A stretch of DNA of 64,000 nucleotides from positions 62,001-126,000 of the forward strand of contig JADJXW010000020.1 of assembly GCA_016720075.1 (NCBI GenBank), written 5' to 3'. Position 1 is the stretch's first letter. Every line of letters starts with the position of its first letter. A program made the position numbers and the translations under genes. The notes under the pieces were generated by a model that saw only the letters and a program-made list of their open reading frames with translations, was not told where the DNA came from and searched no databases. Positions 19,205-27,644 of this stretch are shown here, in pieces. The stretch comes from Pseudomonadota bacterium (GTDB lineage Bacteria > Pseudomonadota > Gammaproteobacteria > Steroidobacterales > Steroidobacteraceae).

Positions 19205-19537
19205 TTACTTCGAAACGGACCGCTTGAACATGCGGTCGATCTTCTCGTTCAGATCGTTGACGCCCGTCTGCGCGGACTGGGCAGCCGTCAGGGCCTGGTT
19301 AGCCGTGTTCTGGGCCGAGTCGGCCTTCGACGAGGCGGCACCAGCGGCCGTGCTGGCAGCGGCGGCGGCGTTGGCGTCCGCACGGTCGGCCTTGTGGGCA
19401 GCCAGATCCGAGGACAGCGCGCCAACCTGGGTCTTCAGGCTGTCGATGTCGGCCTGCAGCGGCTTGAGGTCCGTGCAACCGGCCAGTGCAGCAACGGCGG
19501 CGACGGCGGCAATCTTGATTCCAATCGAGCTCTTCAT
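19205..19537 (-). CDS. Lpp/OprI-like murein lipoprotein
   Basis: A 110-residue outer-membrane lipoprotein. The signal ends in LAGC, with Cys21 as the lipidated residue. The mature part is an Ala-rich helix of heptads (repeated Ala, Asp, Ser, Lys) like the trimeric coiled coils of Lpp and Pseudomonas OprI. The protein ends in Lys (RSVSK), the residue that L,D-transpeptidases link to peptidoglycan in Lpp. It is longer than Lpp (78 residues). A good ribosome site (AAGGGGAA) and a perfect terminator fit a very abundant protein. Confidence 0.82.
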   Translation of the reverse strand: MKSSIGIKIAAVAAVAALAGCTDLKPLQADIDSLKTQVGALSSDLAAHKADRADANAAAAASTAAGAASSKADSAQNTANQALTAAQSAQTGVNDLNEKIDRMFKRSVSK

Positions 19538-19742
19538 TTTTCGTTCCCCTTACAAGGTTGCGGAGCAATTTCCAGCAACGGGTTGGCCAAAGTTACCGCT
19601 TTCGCGGGCATCCCCTTGATGCCGTTCTACGCGGGTGGCGCAACTTGACCATAACGTGGCGACTTCGGCAACCGCTTTGTGCCTTCTGTCGGCTGGAGGA
19701 GACATTTACCCTTCGCGCGGGAAATAGGCTTGGAATCAAGAC

Positions 19743-21341
19743 TCACGCGCGTTTGTCACGCAGCATGGCGAACGCGCAGTTGCGTCCGGGCAACCCGGTT
19801 ACTCCGCCGCCCGGGTGCGCACCGGCACCGCACAGATAAAGTCCTTTCACTCCGGTACGGTAATCACCGTGTCCCAGAAGGGGGCGTGCTGCCCACAGCT
19901 GATCGAGCCCGAGCGCGCCGTGGAAGATGTCGCCGGAGGGCAGGCCGAAGCGCTCCTCGAGGTCGAAGGGCGACAGCGCCATCACGCCCAGGATGCTGCG
20001 GCGGAAGTTCGGCGCGTGGCGCGTGACCGTGTCGATGATGAGGTCCGCGGCGCGCTGTCGTTCGTCCTGCCAACTTCTGCCGTCCGGCAGCGTGGGGGCG
20101 AAATGCTGGCAGAAGAGGCTGGCCACGTGCTGCCCTGCGGGAGCCAGGGAATCGTCAATCGTGCTGGGAATCAGCATTTCCACGACTGGTTCGCGCGACA
20201 TGCCGGCCAGGCGCGCATCGGCATGGGCGCGGTCCATGTAGGCCAGCGACGGACCGATGAGGATGCCGGAACGGTGGATATCACTGCCTTCGGGGCCGCT
20301 GTGATCGAATTGCGGCAGCTCCGACAGCGCCACGTTCATGCGGAAGCTGGCCGAGCCCGCGCGGTAGCGCTGCATGCGCTCCCGCACTGCGGGATCCACA
20401 TCGGTGGCCGCGAGCATCTGCAGGTAGAGCGTGCGCGGATTGACGTTGGCGGCGATGCGCCGCGCGCGCACCTCGCGCCCGTCGGCCAGCAGCAGGCCTG
20501 TCGCGCGGCCGTTTTCCACCAGCACCTGCTGCACCGGGGCATCTACTTCTATTGAGGCGCCATGCGAGGTGGCCTCGCGGGCCAGCGCCTGCGTGATGGA
20601 ACCCATGCCGCCGATGGCGTGGCCCCAGATGCCGCGCTTGCCGTTCACCTCGCCGAAGGCATGGTGCAGCAGCACATAGGCGCTGCCCGGCGTATAGGGG
20701 CTGGCGTAGTTGCCGACGATGGAATCAAAGCCATAGGCCGCCTTGATGCCTTCGTCTTCAAACCAGCCGTCGAGGAAATCCCCGGCGCTGCGGGTGAACA
20801 GCTCGTGTACCGCGCGCTGGGTTTCCAGCGGCAGCGCGCGGAAGGCGCGACCCACGCGGATCATGGACCACAGGTCGCCCAGGCGCCTGAGGTCGGTGGG
20901 AGGCGTCTGCAGCAGCAGGTCTTTCAGCAGCGCGATGCCGGCCTCCAACTGCGCGTGATAGGCCTCGTAGCGTCCGGCATCGCGCGGGGAGCGCGCGGCC
21001 AGTGCGCGCTGGGTGTCGGCGCTGGTGGGTCCCAGTCGCAGGCCCTGGCCGGGCGCTTCCACCAGGTAGTTCAGCAGTGAGCGCTCGACGATCCGCAGCC
21101 CATGCTCATGGAGCCGGAGGTCGCGGATCACCGTGGGGTGCAGCAGGCTCACCGTGTAGCTGGCCGTGGAATTGCGGAAGCCCGGGTGGAACTGCTCGGT
21201 GACGGCCGTGCCGCCGAACAGGGGGCGGCGCTCGAAGAGGGTCACCTTCAGACCGGCCCGGGCGAGGTAGGCCGCGCAGGTCAGGCCATTGTGGCCGGCG
21301 CCGATGATGGCGACGTCGAGTGTCTGATCCTTTGAAGTCAT
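19743..21341 (-). CDS. FAD-dependent oxidoreductase of the phytoene desaturase-like/PYROXD2 family
   Basis: A 532-residue flavoprotein. The N-terminal dinucleotide-binding motif is GAGHNGLTCAAYLARAG, followed by the ERR/GG pattern of the amine-oxidase/phytoene-desaturase superfamily, and a C-terminal FAD motif (GLYLCGAGAHPGGGVTG). It best resembles the bacterial relatives of human PYROXD2, whose substrate is not known. No carotenoid biosynthesis genes are adjacent. It is divergent from lexA, and the LexA boxes lie in the shared 96-base gap. Confidence 0.8.
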   Translation of the reverse strand: MTSKDQTLDVAIIGAGHNGLTCAAYLARAGLKVTLFERRPLFGGTAVTEQFHPGFRNSTASYTVSLLHPTVIRDLRLHEHGLRIVERSLLNYLVEAPGQGLRLGPTSADTQRALAARSPRDAGRYEAYHAQLEAGIALLKDLLLQTPPTDLRRLGDLWSMIRVGRAFRALPLETQRAVHELFTRSAGDFLDGWFEDEGIKAAYGFDSIVGNYASPYTPGSAYVLLHHAFGEVNGKRGIWGHAIGGMGSITQALAREATSHGASIEVDAPVQQVLVENGRATGLLLADGREVRARRIAANVNPRTLYLQMLAATDVDPAVRERMQRYRAGSASFRMNVALSELPQFDHSGPEGSDIHRSGILIGPSLAYMDRAHADARLAGMSREPVVEMLIPSTIDDSLAPAGQHVASLFCQHFAPTLPDGRSWQDERQRAADLIIDTVTRHAPNFRRSILGVMALSPFDLEERFGLPSGDIFHGALGLDQLWAARPLLGHGDYRTGVKGLYLCGAGAHPGGGVTGLPGRNCAFAMLRDKRA

Positions 21342-21368
21342 GGGTTTGCGCTGCTTCCTGCAGATGAT

Positions 21369-21396
21369 TTGCCATCTGGCGGCGACTGTATATACT
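21369..21396 (+). promoter_or_regulatory. lexA promoter
   Basis: TTGCCA (21369-21374) and TATACT (21391-21396), spacing 16 bases, each one mismatch from consensus. The -10 element lies inside the first LexA box, so LexA binding would block RNA polymerase directly. Confidence 0.75.
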
Positions 21397-21401
21397 TACA
21401 G
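21386..21401. promoter_or_regulatory. LexA operator 1
   Basis: CTGTATATACTTACAG is a CTGT-N8-ACAG SOS box of the gammaproteobacterial type. It covers the -10 element of lexA. Confidence 0.9.
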
Positions 21402-21405
21402 TCGC

Positions 21406-21421
21406 CTGTATGAATACACAG
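21406..21421. promoter_or_regulatory. LexA operator 2
   Basis: CTGTATGAATACACAG also fits CTGT-N8-ACAG. It lies 20 bases (two helical turns) from operator 1, placing two LexA dimers on the same DNA face, as at the E. coli lexA gene. Confidence 0.88.
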
Positions 21422-21437
21422 CCACGGAAACACTGCC

Positions 21438-22064
21438 ATGTCTGACTCAGACCTCACACCCCGGCAAACCGAGATTCTGCGGCTCATCCAGCGCACGGTC
21501 CAGGACACCGGCATGCCGCCCACCCGCAAGGAAATCGCCGATGAACTCGGCTTCAAGTCTGCCAATGCCGCAGAAGAGCACCTGCGCACGCTGGCGCGCA
21601 AGGGGGTCATCACGCTGCTGCCCGGCGCCTCGCGCGGCATCCAGCTCAAAGACACCCTGCGCGAGCAGATGGGCCTGCCGCTCATCGGCCGCGTAGCCGC
21701 CGGCAGTCCCATCCTCGCCCAGGAAAACATCGAGGATCACCTGCAGATCGATCCTTCGGTGTTCCACCCGCAGCCGCACTACCTGCTGAAGGTGGTGGGC
21801 ATGTCGATGAAGAACGCCGGCATCCTCGATGGCGACATGGTGGCCGTGCACCGCACGCCCAATGTGCGCAACCGGCAGATCATCGTCGCGCGCCTCGAAG
21901 ACGAGGTCACCGTGAAGCGCTACCGCCAGGAAGGCCCGGTGGTGTGGCTGCTGCCCGAGAACGAAGACTTCGAACCCATCAAGGTCGACCTCAAGCAGCA
22001 GCACATGCTGATCGAGGGCGTGGTGGTGGGCGTCATCCGTCGCGGCAAGGGCATGGGGCTTTGA
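21438..22064 (+). CDS. lexA: SOS repressor LexA
   Basis: The transcriptional repressor of the SOS response, inactivated by RecA-stimulated self-cleavage. The 208 residues hold an N-terminal winged helix (TPRQTEILRLIQ, PPTRKEIADELGF) and a C-terminal S24 peptidase domain with the Ala88-Gly89 cleavage site, the nucleophile Ser123 (GMSM) and Lys160. It is the first gene of an operon with imuA-imuB-dnaE2, starting 18 bases before imuA, and is autoregulated through two boxes. Confidence 0.98.
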   Translation: MSDSDLTPRQTEILRLIQRTVQDTGMPPTRKEIADELGFKSANAAEEHLRTLARKGVITLLPGASRGIQLKDTLREQMGLPLIGRVAAGSPILAQENIEDHLQIDPSVFHPQPHYLLKVVGMSMKNAGILDGDMVAVHRTPNVRNRQIIVARLEDEVTVKRYRQEGPVVWLLPENEDFEPIKVDLKQQHMLIEGVVVGVIRRGKGMGL

Positions 22065-22082
22065 GCGACCCGGGGCATTTAC

Positions 22083-22709
22083 ATGCCCGAGGCGGCACAA
22101 CACCCGCAGCTTGAAACGCTGCTGCAGCATCCCGCGCTCTGGCGCGGCCGGGGTGCCGCGCCCCGCGAAGGATTCGCCACGGGGTCTGCCGCACTCGATG
22201 CGGCGCTGCCCGATGGCGGCTGGCCGCGGCGCGGCTTGGTCGAAATCCTGGTGCCGCGCTTCGGCAGCGGGGAACTCGCGCTGTGGGCGCCGCTGATCCG
22301 CCGCCTCACCCACGCTGAAACGCCGCGCTGGTGCACCTTCGTCGCGCCGCCCTTCGAGCCTTTCGCGCCAGCCTGGCAGCAGGAGGGCGCAAGACTCGAT
22401 CGCCTGCTCGTGGTGCAGTCCCGGCCTGCCGAATCCCTGTGGGCGCTGGAGCAGTGCCTGCTGTCGGGCGTCTGCGCGCTGGGCATTGCGTGGCCGCAGG
22501 CGGCGGGCATGACCGAGCTGCGGCGCCTGGCGCTGGCCGCGGAGCGCGGCGCATCGCTGGGCGTGCTCATTCGTCCCGCATGCGCCGCGCGTGAACACAC
22601 CGCCGCTACGCTGCGCATCGCGCTCACGCGCACGGCCACGCATCTGCGGCTTGATCTGCTCAAGGGGCGTGGCCTTGCGCCGCGCGTGGTGCAGGTGGCG
22701 CTGCCATGA
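22083..22709 (+). CDS. imuA: SOS mutagenesis protein ImuA
   Basis: A 208-residue RecA-like protein of the ImuA family, a part of the ImuA-ImuB-DnaE2 translesion mutasome. It keeps the general layout (FATGSAALDAALPDGGWPRRGLVEI) but no full Walker A motif, as expected for this family. It lies 18 bases after lexA and overlaps imuB by 4 bases (ATGA). Confidence 0.9.
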   Translation: MPEAAQHPQLETLLQHPALWRGRGAAPREGFATGSAALDAALPDGGWPRRGLVEILVPRFGSGELALWAPLIRRLTHAETPRWCTFVAPPFEPFAPAWQQEGARLDRLLVVQSRPAESLWALEQCLLSGVCALGIAWPQAAGMTELRRLALAAERGASLGVLIRPACAAREHTAATLRIALTRTATHLRLDLLKGRGLAPRVVQVALP

Positions 22710-24187
22710 ATATCCATCAGCAACGGCTCGACCTCGATGCGCCGCAGCCGGCGATCCGGCCAGTGCGCGCGCAGGTGCGCGAGGTGCCAGCCGGTGATGC
22801 AAGGCCGGCGCCTGCCGCGGCGCGCGAGCTGTGGGCCGCCGTGCAGCTCGGGGGCAGGCAGGGTGAATTCGCGGTCGAGGGTGATGCGATCAGCGCCGCG
22901 CAGGCTGTGCTGATCCGCCGCGCCCAGTCGCTCACGCCGCGGGTGACTGTGGAATCCACCGATGCGGTGCTGCTCGAGCTTGCCGGCAGCCAGAACCTGT
23001 TCGGTGGCTTGCCCGGATTGCTTGCCGAGCTGCGCAAGGCGTTCCCGCGACCACTGCAGCTGGCGCTGGCGCCCACGCCGCTGGCCGCGGTGCTGCTGGC
23101 GCGCGCGGGTCGCAACTGCTGCATCAACACCACCGCGCGGCTGGCCGGGCGGATCGCGCCGCTGCCGCTGCGGCACCTGCACTGGCCCGAGGATGAACTG
23201 CAGCGCCTGGCCAGCATGGGAGTGAACACCGTGGGTGAGCTGCTGCGCCTGCCACGTGCGGGTCTCGCGCGGCGCATCGGCCCCGAAAGACTCTGGCAGC
23301 TCGACCGGCTCACCGGCGCGCGCGCCGATCCGCGCCGGCTGCTGCTGCCCACGCCGCGTTTCAGCCAGCGCATCGAACCGGATTTCGAGACCACCGATCG
23401 CGAACGACTGCTCGCGGCGCTGCAGCCCGCGCTGCGGCAGCTCGAGGAATTCCTGCGCGAGCGGCAGCGCGGCGTGATGGCGCTGCGCCTGGTGCTGCGG
23501 CATCGGCGCGCGGCGGATTCCCTCTGCCTGCTGCGCTGCGTGGTGCCCGAATACCGCGCCGCGCGTTTCGCGGCGCTGCTCACCGCGCGGCTCGAAACGC
23601 TGCAGCTGGCCGAACCCGTGCGCGGCATGGAACTGATCGCCGGCCGGCCGCGGCGTTTCCTGGCGGACAGTGGCGCGTTGTGGGCGCCGGGCGAACAGGG
23701 CGGCGCCGCGCCTGCCGCGCAGGCCCCGGAGTTCCTGCAGACGCTGCTGGCCCGGCTGGGTGAGCGCGCGGCCCATGGCCTGGCGCAGGTCGATGAACAC
23801 CGGCCAGAGCGGCAGTACCGTCATATGCCGCCCGCGCTGTCCGAGGCGGCCAGATCCGAGGCGATCAGGGTCGAGGCGCGCGGGCTGGCGCACGGCATGG
23901 GCCATGCTGCCGCATCTGCCGGGGCTGCAAGGCCGCTGGGCCTCATGCGTGAACCCGTGCCGCTCGATGCGCTGTGCGATGCGGCCGGCCGCGTGCGCCG
24001 GCTGCAGCATGAAGGGTGCGATCTGGCGCTGGTCAGCGGCCCCGAGCGCATCGAGTCCGGCTGGTGGGATGGCGCGGATGTGGCGCGTGATTACTACGTG
24101 GCCACGACCGCCGATGGCGCCCGGTGGTGGATCTACCGCGAATGCGCGGCGCCGCGGCGCTGGTTCCTGCATGGATGCTTTGCCTGA
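22706..24187 (+). CDS. imuB: Y-family polymerase-like mutasome protein ImuB
   Basis: A 493-residue catalytically inactive Y-family DNA-polymerase homologue that bridges DnaE2 to the sliding clamp in relatives. The helix-hairpin-helix region (ASMGVNTVGELLRLPRAGLARRIG) and little-finger-like domain are recognisable. The C-terminal IESGWWDG ... ARDYYVA segment is typical of ImuB. The N-terminal metal-binding acidic residues of active polymerases are not evident. It overlaps imuA by 4 bases and dnaE2 by 17. Confidence 0.92.
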   Translation: MNIHQQRLDLDAPQPAIRPVRAQVREVPAGDARPAPAAARELWAAVQLGGRQGEFAVEGDAISAAQAVLIRRAQSLTPRVTVESTDAVLLELAGSQNLFGGLPGLLAELRKAFPRPLQLALAPTPLAAVLLARAGRNCCINTTARLAGRIAPLPLRHLHWPEDELQRLASMGVNTVGELLRLPRAGLARRIGPERLWQLDRLTGARADPRRLLLPTPRFSQRIEPDFETTDRERLLAALQPALRQLEEFLRERQRGVMALRLVLRHRRAADSLCLLRCVVPEYRAARFAALLTARLETLQLAEPVRGMELIAGRPRRFLADSGALWAPGEQGGAAPAAQAPEFLQTLLARLGERAAHGLAQVDEHRPERQYRHMPPALSEAARSEAIRVEARGLAHGMGHAAASAGAARPLGLMREPVPLDALCDAAGRVRRLQHEGCDLALVSGPERIESGWWDGADVARDYYVATTADGARWWIYRECAAPRRWFLHGCFA

Positions 24188-27100
24188 CTACGCCGAGCTT
24201 CACGCTCTAAGCAACTTCAGCTTCCTGCGCGGCGCATCGCATGCGGCCGAACTCATCCAGCGCGCGCGCGAGCTGGGCTATGCGGCGCTGGCGCTCACCG
24301 ATGAATGTTCCATGGCCGGCGTGGTGCGCGCACACATGGCGGCCAGGGAAGCCGGGCTGCCGCTGATCATCGGCGCCGAATTCACGCTGGAATGTGGCCT
24401 GAAATTCGTGGCGCTGGCCGCCACGCGACGCGGCTATGGCCAGATCTGCCAGCTCATCACGCGCGGCCGGCGCGCCGCGCCGAAAGGCTCATACCACCTG
24501 GCGCGCGCGGACCTCACCGCCTGCATCGCGCCTGCCACGGGGGCCATCACGCAGGCCGAGGAGCCAGACTGCCTGATCCTCTGGCGACCGCAGGACTGCG
24601 TGCTGTCCCACCCGCAGGCCGCGCGCGAACAGGGCGCATGGCTGGCGGCGCGCTATCCGCGCGCGCTGTGGGTGGGCGTGAGCCTGCTGCGCACCGGCCA
24701 GGATGCGCAGCTTTTGCGGGCTTTGCTGGATATCGCCGCCGGGCTGGGCCTGCGCTGCGTGGCCTGCGGTGACGTGCACATGCACGAGGCCGGACGACGC
24801 CGGATCCAGGACACGCTGACCGCCATCCGCCACCGGGTGGCGCTGCGTGAAGCCGGCCAGCGGCTCTATCCCAACGGCGAGCGGCATCTGCGCGCGCGCG
24901 AGGAACTGGCGCGGCTCTATCCGCCTGCGCTGCTGGCCGAGAGCGTGGCCATCGCCGCGCGCTGCCGGTTCAGCCTGGATGAGCTTCGCTACCAGTACCC
25001 GCGCGAGATCGTGCCCGAGGGGCAGACGCCCGCCAGCTACCTGCGGCAGTTGACCGAAGCGGGCGCCGCCGAACGCTGGCCGCGCGGCGTGCCGGTGGCG
25101 GTGCGCGCGCTCATCGAGAAAGAACTCGCCATCATCGCGGAATTGAAATACGAGCCCTTCTTCCTCACGGTGTACGACGTGGTGCGCTTTGCGCGGGGCG
25201 AGGGCATCCTCTGCCAGGGACGCGGTTCGGCCGCGAACTCCATAGTCTGCTTCTGCCTGAAGGTGACCTCGGTAGGGCCGGGCGAGCTTTCGATGCTGTT
25301 CGAGCGCTTCGTGTCGAAGGAGCGCGACGAGCCGCCCGACATCGACATCGATTTCGAGCACGAGCGGCGTGAAGAGGTGATCCAGCACATCTACCGCAAG
25401 TACGGCCGGCATCGCGCGGCGCTGGCCGCCACCGTCATCACCTACAGCGCGCGCAGCGTGGTGCGCGACCTGATCCGCGTGCTCGAGGTGGGTGAACCGC
25501 AGGCGCGCGCGCTCATCCGGCGCTTGAGGGGCTGGCATGGGCATCGCGTGGATGCCGACAAGCTGCGCGAGGCGGGCGTGGACATGGCCGATCCCACCCT
25601 CATCCGGTTGCTCGAACTCGCCGCGACGCTGGTGGGCTTTCCGCGGCATCTGTCGCAGCACGTGGGTGGCTTCGTGATCTCCGAGGGGCCACTGTCCGAA
25701 CTGGTGCCGGTGGAGAACGCCACCATGCCCGAACGCACCGTCATCCAGTGGGACAAGGACGACCTGGAAGACCTGCGCCTGCTGAAGGTCGACGTGCTTG
25801 CCCTGGGCATGCTCACGGCCATCCGAAAGTGCTTCGCGATGGTGCGTGAAATCCACGGCGAGGGGGCCCGGGAAATCCACGAGGTGCCCCCGGCCGATGC
25901 GGCCGTGTACGACATGATCTGCCGCAGCGACACCGTCGGCGTGTTCCAGATCGAATCGCGCGCGCAGATGTCGATGCTGCCGCGGCTGAAGCCGCGCGAC
26001 TACTACGACCTCGTCATCGAGGTGGCCATCGTGCGACCCGGGCCCATCCAGGGCGACATGGTGCATCCCTACCTGCGCCGGCGCAGCGGCGAGGAGCCCA
26101 TCGTCTATCCGAGCGAGGCGGTACGCGGCGTGCTGGCGCGCACCTGCGGCGTGCCCATCTTCCAGGAGCAGGTGATGCAGATCGCCATCGTGGCGGCCGG
26201 CTTCACGCCGGGCGAGGCCGACCAGCTGCGACGCGCGATGGCCGCGTGGAAGCGGCGCGGCGGCATGGAGAAGTTCGAGCTCAAGCTGCTCACCGGCATG
26301 CGCGAGCGCGGCTACGCCGATGAGTTCGCGACAGCCATCATCAGGCAGATCCGCGGCTTCTCGGATTACGGGTTCCCCGAGGCGCATGCGGCCAGCTTCG
26401 CGCTGCTGGCCTATGTGTCGGCCTGGCTCAAGCACCATCAGCCGGCGGCCTTCACCGCATCGCTGCTCAACAGCCAGCCCATGGGTTTCTACCAGCCTGC
26501 GCAGCTGCTGCGCGACGCGCGCGCGCATGGTGTCGAGGTGCGCGCGGCCGATGTGCGCGTCAGCGACATCGACTGCACGCTGGAACGGGCCGAGGGCGGT
26601 CCGGCGCTGCGACTGGGGCTGCGCTGCGTGCGCTCGCTCGGCGACGCCGCGAAGGCCAGGATCGTCGCGGCCCGGCAGCATGCGCCCTTCGCGGATCTGC
26701 GCGATCTTGGGGATCGCGCGCGCCTGGCGCGCCACGACATGGAGGCGCTGGCCGCCGCCGGTGCGCTGGCGGGCTTCGGCGGGCATCGTCACCTGGCCTA
26801 CTGGCGCGTGGCCGGCTACCTGCCGCCGCTGGCCACCGCGCCGGATGCGGGCGAAGTTGCCCAGCCGCTGCTGCGCGCGCCATCCGAGTTCGAGGACGTG
26901 GAGGCCGATTACCGCGCGCTGGGTTTCACGCTGGGCCGGCATCCACTGGCGCTGCTGCGGGAGCAGTTGTCGGCCGCCCGGGTGCTCAGCGCGCAGGAAC
27001 TGGATCTCGCGCCGGATGGCGCGATGGTGCGGGTGGCGGGCCTGGTCATCACGCGCCAGCGGCCGATGACCGCCAGCGGCGTCACCTTCGTGACGCTGGA

Positions 27101-27302
27101 GGATGAATCAGGGCAGGTGAATGTGGTGGTCTGGCGGCAGCTGGGCGAGCGGCGCAATGCGGTGCTGACCGGCGCGCATCTTATGGAGGCGCGCGGCATG
27201 CTGCAGCGCGAATCAGGCGTCACTCACCTGATCGCGCGCGACCTGCTGGACCGCACGGCGCTGATTGGCGCGCTGCGCTTCGGCATCCACGAGTTCCACT
27301 GA
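24171..27302 (+). CDS. dnaE2: Error-prone DNA polymerase DnaE2
   Basis: A 1043-residue C-family polymerase used for mutagenic bypass of DNA damage. It has an N-terminal PHP domain (YAELHALSNFSFLRGAS), the palm with the catalytic acidic triad Asp390-Asp392-Asp394 (PDIDIDFEHERR), the finger/helix-hairpin-helix region, and an OB fold at the end (VRVAGLVITRQRP). Length is the family norm and shorter than the replicative DnaE. The ATG at 24171 lies inside the end of imuB; the reading MDALPDYAELH fits the family start. Confidence 0.96.
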   Translation: MDALPDYAELHALSNFSFLRGASHAAELIQRARELGYAALALTDECSMAGVVRAHMAAREAGLPLIIGAEFTLECGLKFVALAATRRGYGQICQLITRGRRAAPKGSYHLARADLTACIAPATGAITQAEEPDCLILWRPQDCVLSHPQAAREQGAWLAARYPRALWVGVSLLRTGQDAQLLRALLDIAAGLGLRCVACGDVHMHEAGRRRIQDTLTAIRHRVALREAGQRLYPNGERHLRAREELARLYPPALLAESVAIAARCRFSLDELRYQYPREIVPEGQTPASYLRQLTEAGAAERWPRGVPVAVRALIEKELAIIAELKYEPFFLTVYDVVRFARGEGILCQGRGSAANSIVCFCLKVTSVGPGELSMLFERFVSKERDEPPDIDIDFEHERREEVIQHIYRKYGRHRAALAATVITYSARSVVRDLIRVLEVGEPQARALIRRLRGWHGHRVDADKLREAGVDMADPTLIRLLELAATLVGFPRHLSQHVGGFVISEGPLSELVPVENATMPERTVIQWDKDDLEDLRLLKVDVLALGMLTAIRKCFAMVREIHGEGAREIHEVPPADAAVYDMICRSDTVGVFQIESRAQMSMLPRLKPRDYYDLVIEVAIVRPGPIQGDMVHPYLRRRSGEEPIVYPSEAVRGVLARTCGVPIFQEQVMQIAIVAAGFTPGEADQLRRAMAAWKRRGGMEKFELKLLTGMRERGYADEFATAIIRQIRGFSDYGFPEAHAASFALLAYVSAWLKHHQPAAFTASLLNSQPMGFYQPAQLLRDARAHGVEVRAADVRVSDIDCTLERAEGGPALRLGLRCVRSLGDAAKARIVAARQHAPFADLRDLGDRARLARHDMEALAAAGALAGFGGHRHLAYWRVAGYLPPLATAPDAGEVAQPLLRAPSEFEDVEADYRALGFTLGRHPLALLREQLSAARVLSAQELDLAPDGAMVRVAGLVITRQRPMTASGVTFVTLEDESGQVNVVVWRQLGERRNAVLTGAHLMEARGMLQRESGVTHLIARDLLDRTALIGALRFGIHEFH

Positions 27303-27313
27303 CCAGACAGGAA

Positions 27314-27574
27314 TCAGGCGGCAAATGAAGCGCCGCGTTTCCCGCGCTTGGGTTCGTCGAGTTCGTAGTCGTCGAAGTCGGAGGTCAGCTCGGCGGTGCG
27401 CCGCTGCTCGGCCAGCAGCTCCAGCTTGCGCAGGGCTGGCATGCCGTTGCGGGCGCCGCGCCGGCGCGCGGTATCCAGATCACGGGTCAGCCGGACGAGG
27501 TCGACTTCCTCGCCGCCTTCCAGCTCTTCGTCGTCCGCGTCGTCGAAATCTTCGGTTTCCTGTTTCTCGCCCAT
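27314..27574 (-). CDS. Small acidic protein, possibly PA3496-like
   Basis: An 86-residue protein with an extremely acidic N-terminus (DFDDADDEELEGGEEVD), a basic middle (TARRRGARNGMPALRK) and a helix plus acidic patch (LLAEQRRTAELTSDFDDYEL). The last part recalls small PA3496-type envelope proteins of Pseudomonas, a weak resemblance. It lies downstream of gspF in the same direction, after a 70-base gap, and converges with dnaE2 with 11 bases between stops. Confidence 0.6.
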   Translation of the reverse strand: MGEKQETEDFDDADDEELEGGEEVDLVRLTRDLDTARRRGARNGMPALRKLELLAEQRRTAELTSDFDDYELDEPKRGKRGASFAA

Positions 27575-27644
27575 GGCAGCCTGCTCATGAAGAAAAAACC
27601 GTCATCCAGTCTCAACATAACCATCGGCCGATGAAATTTATACC

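Noticed and set aside
22083..22709. ImuA as a RecA or recombination gene
   Set aside because: It lacks a full Walker A motif, and the operon with imuB-dnaE2 fits ImuA.
24489..26942. An 817-codon open frame antisense to dnaE2
   Set aside because: The sense strand codes a full DnaE2 with catalytic residues. Long antisense frames are expected at this GC content.
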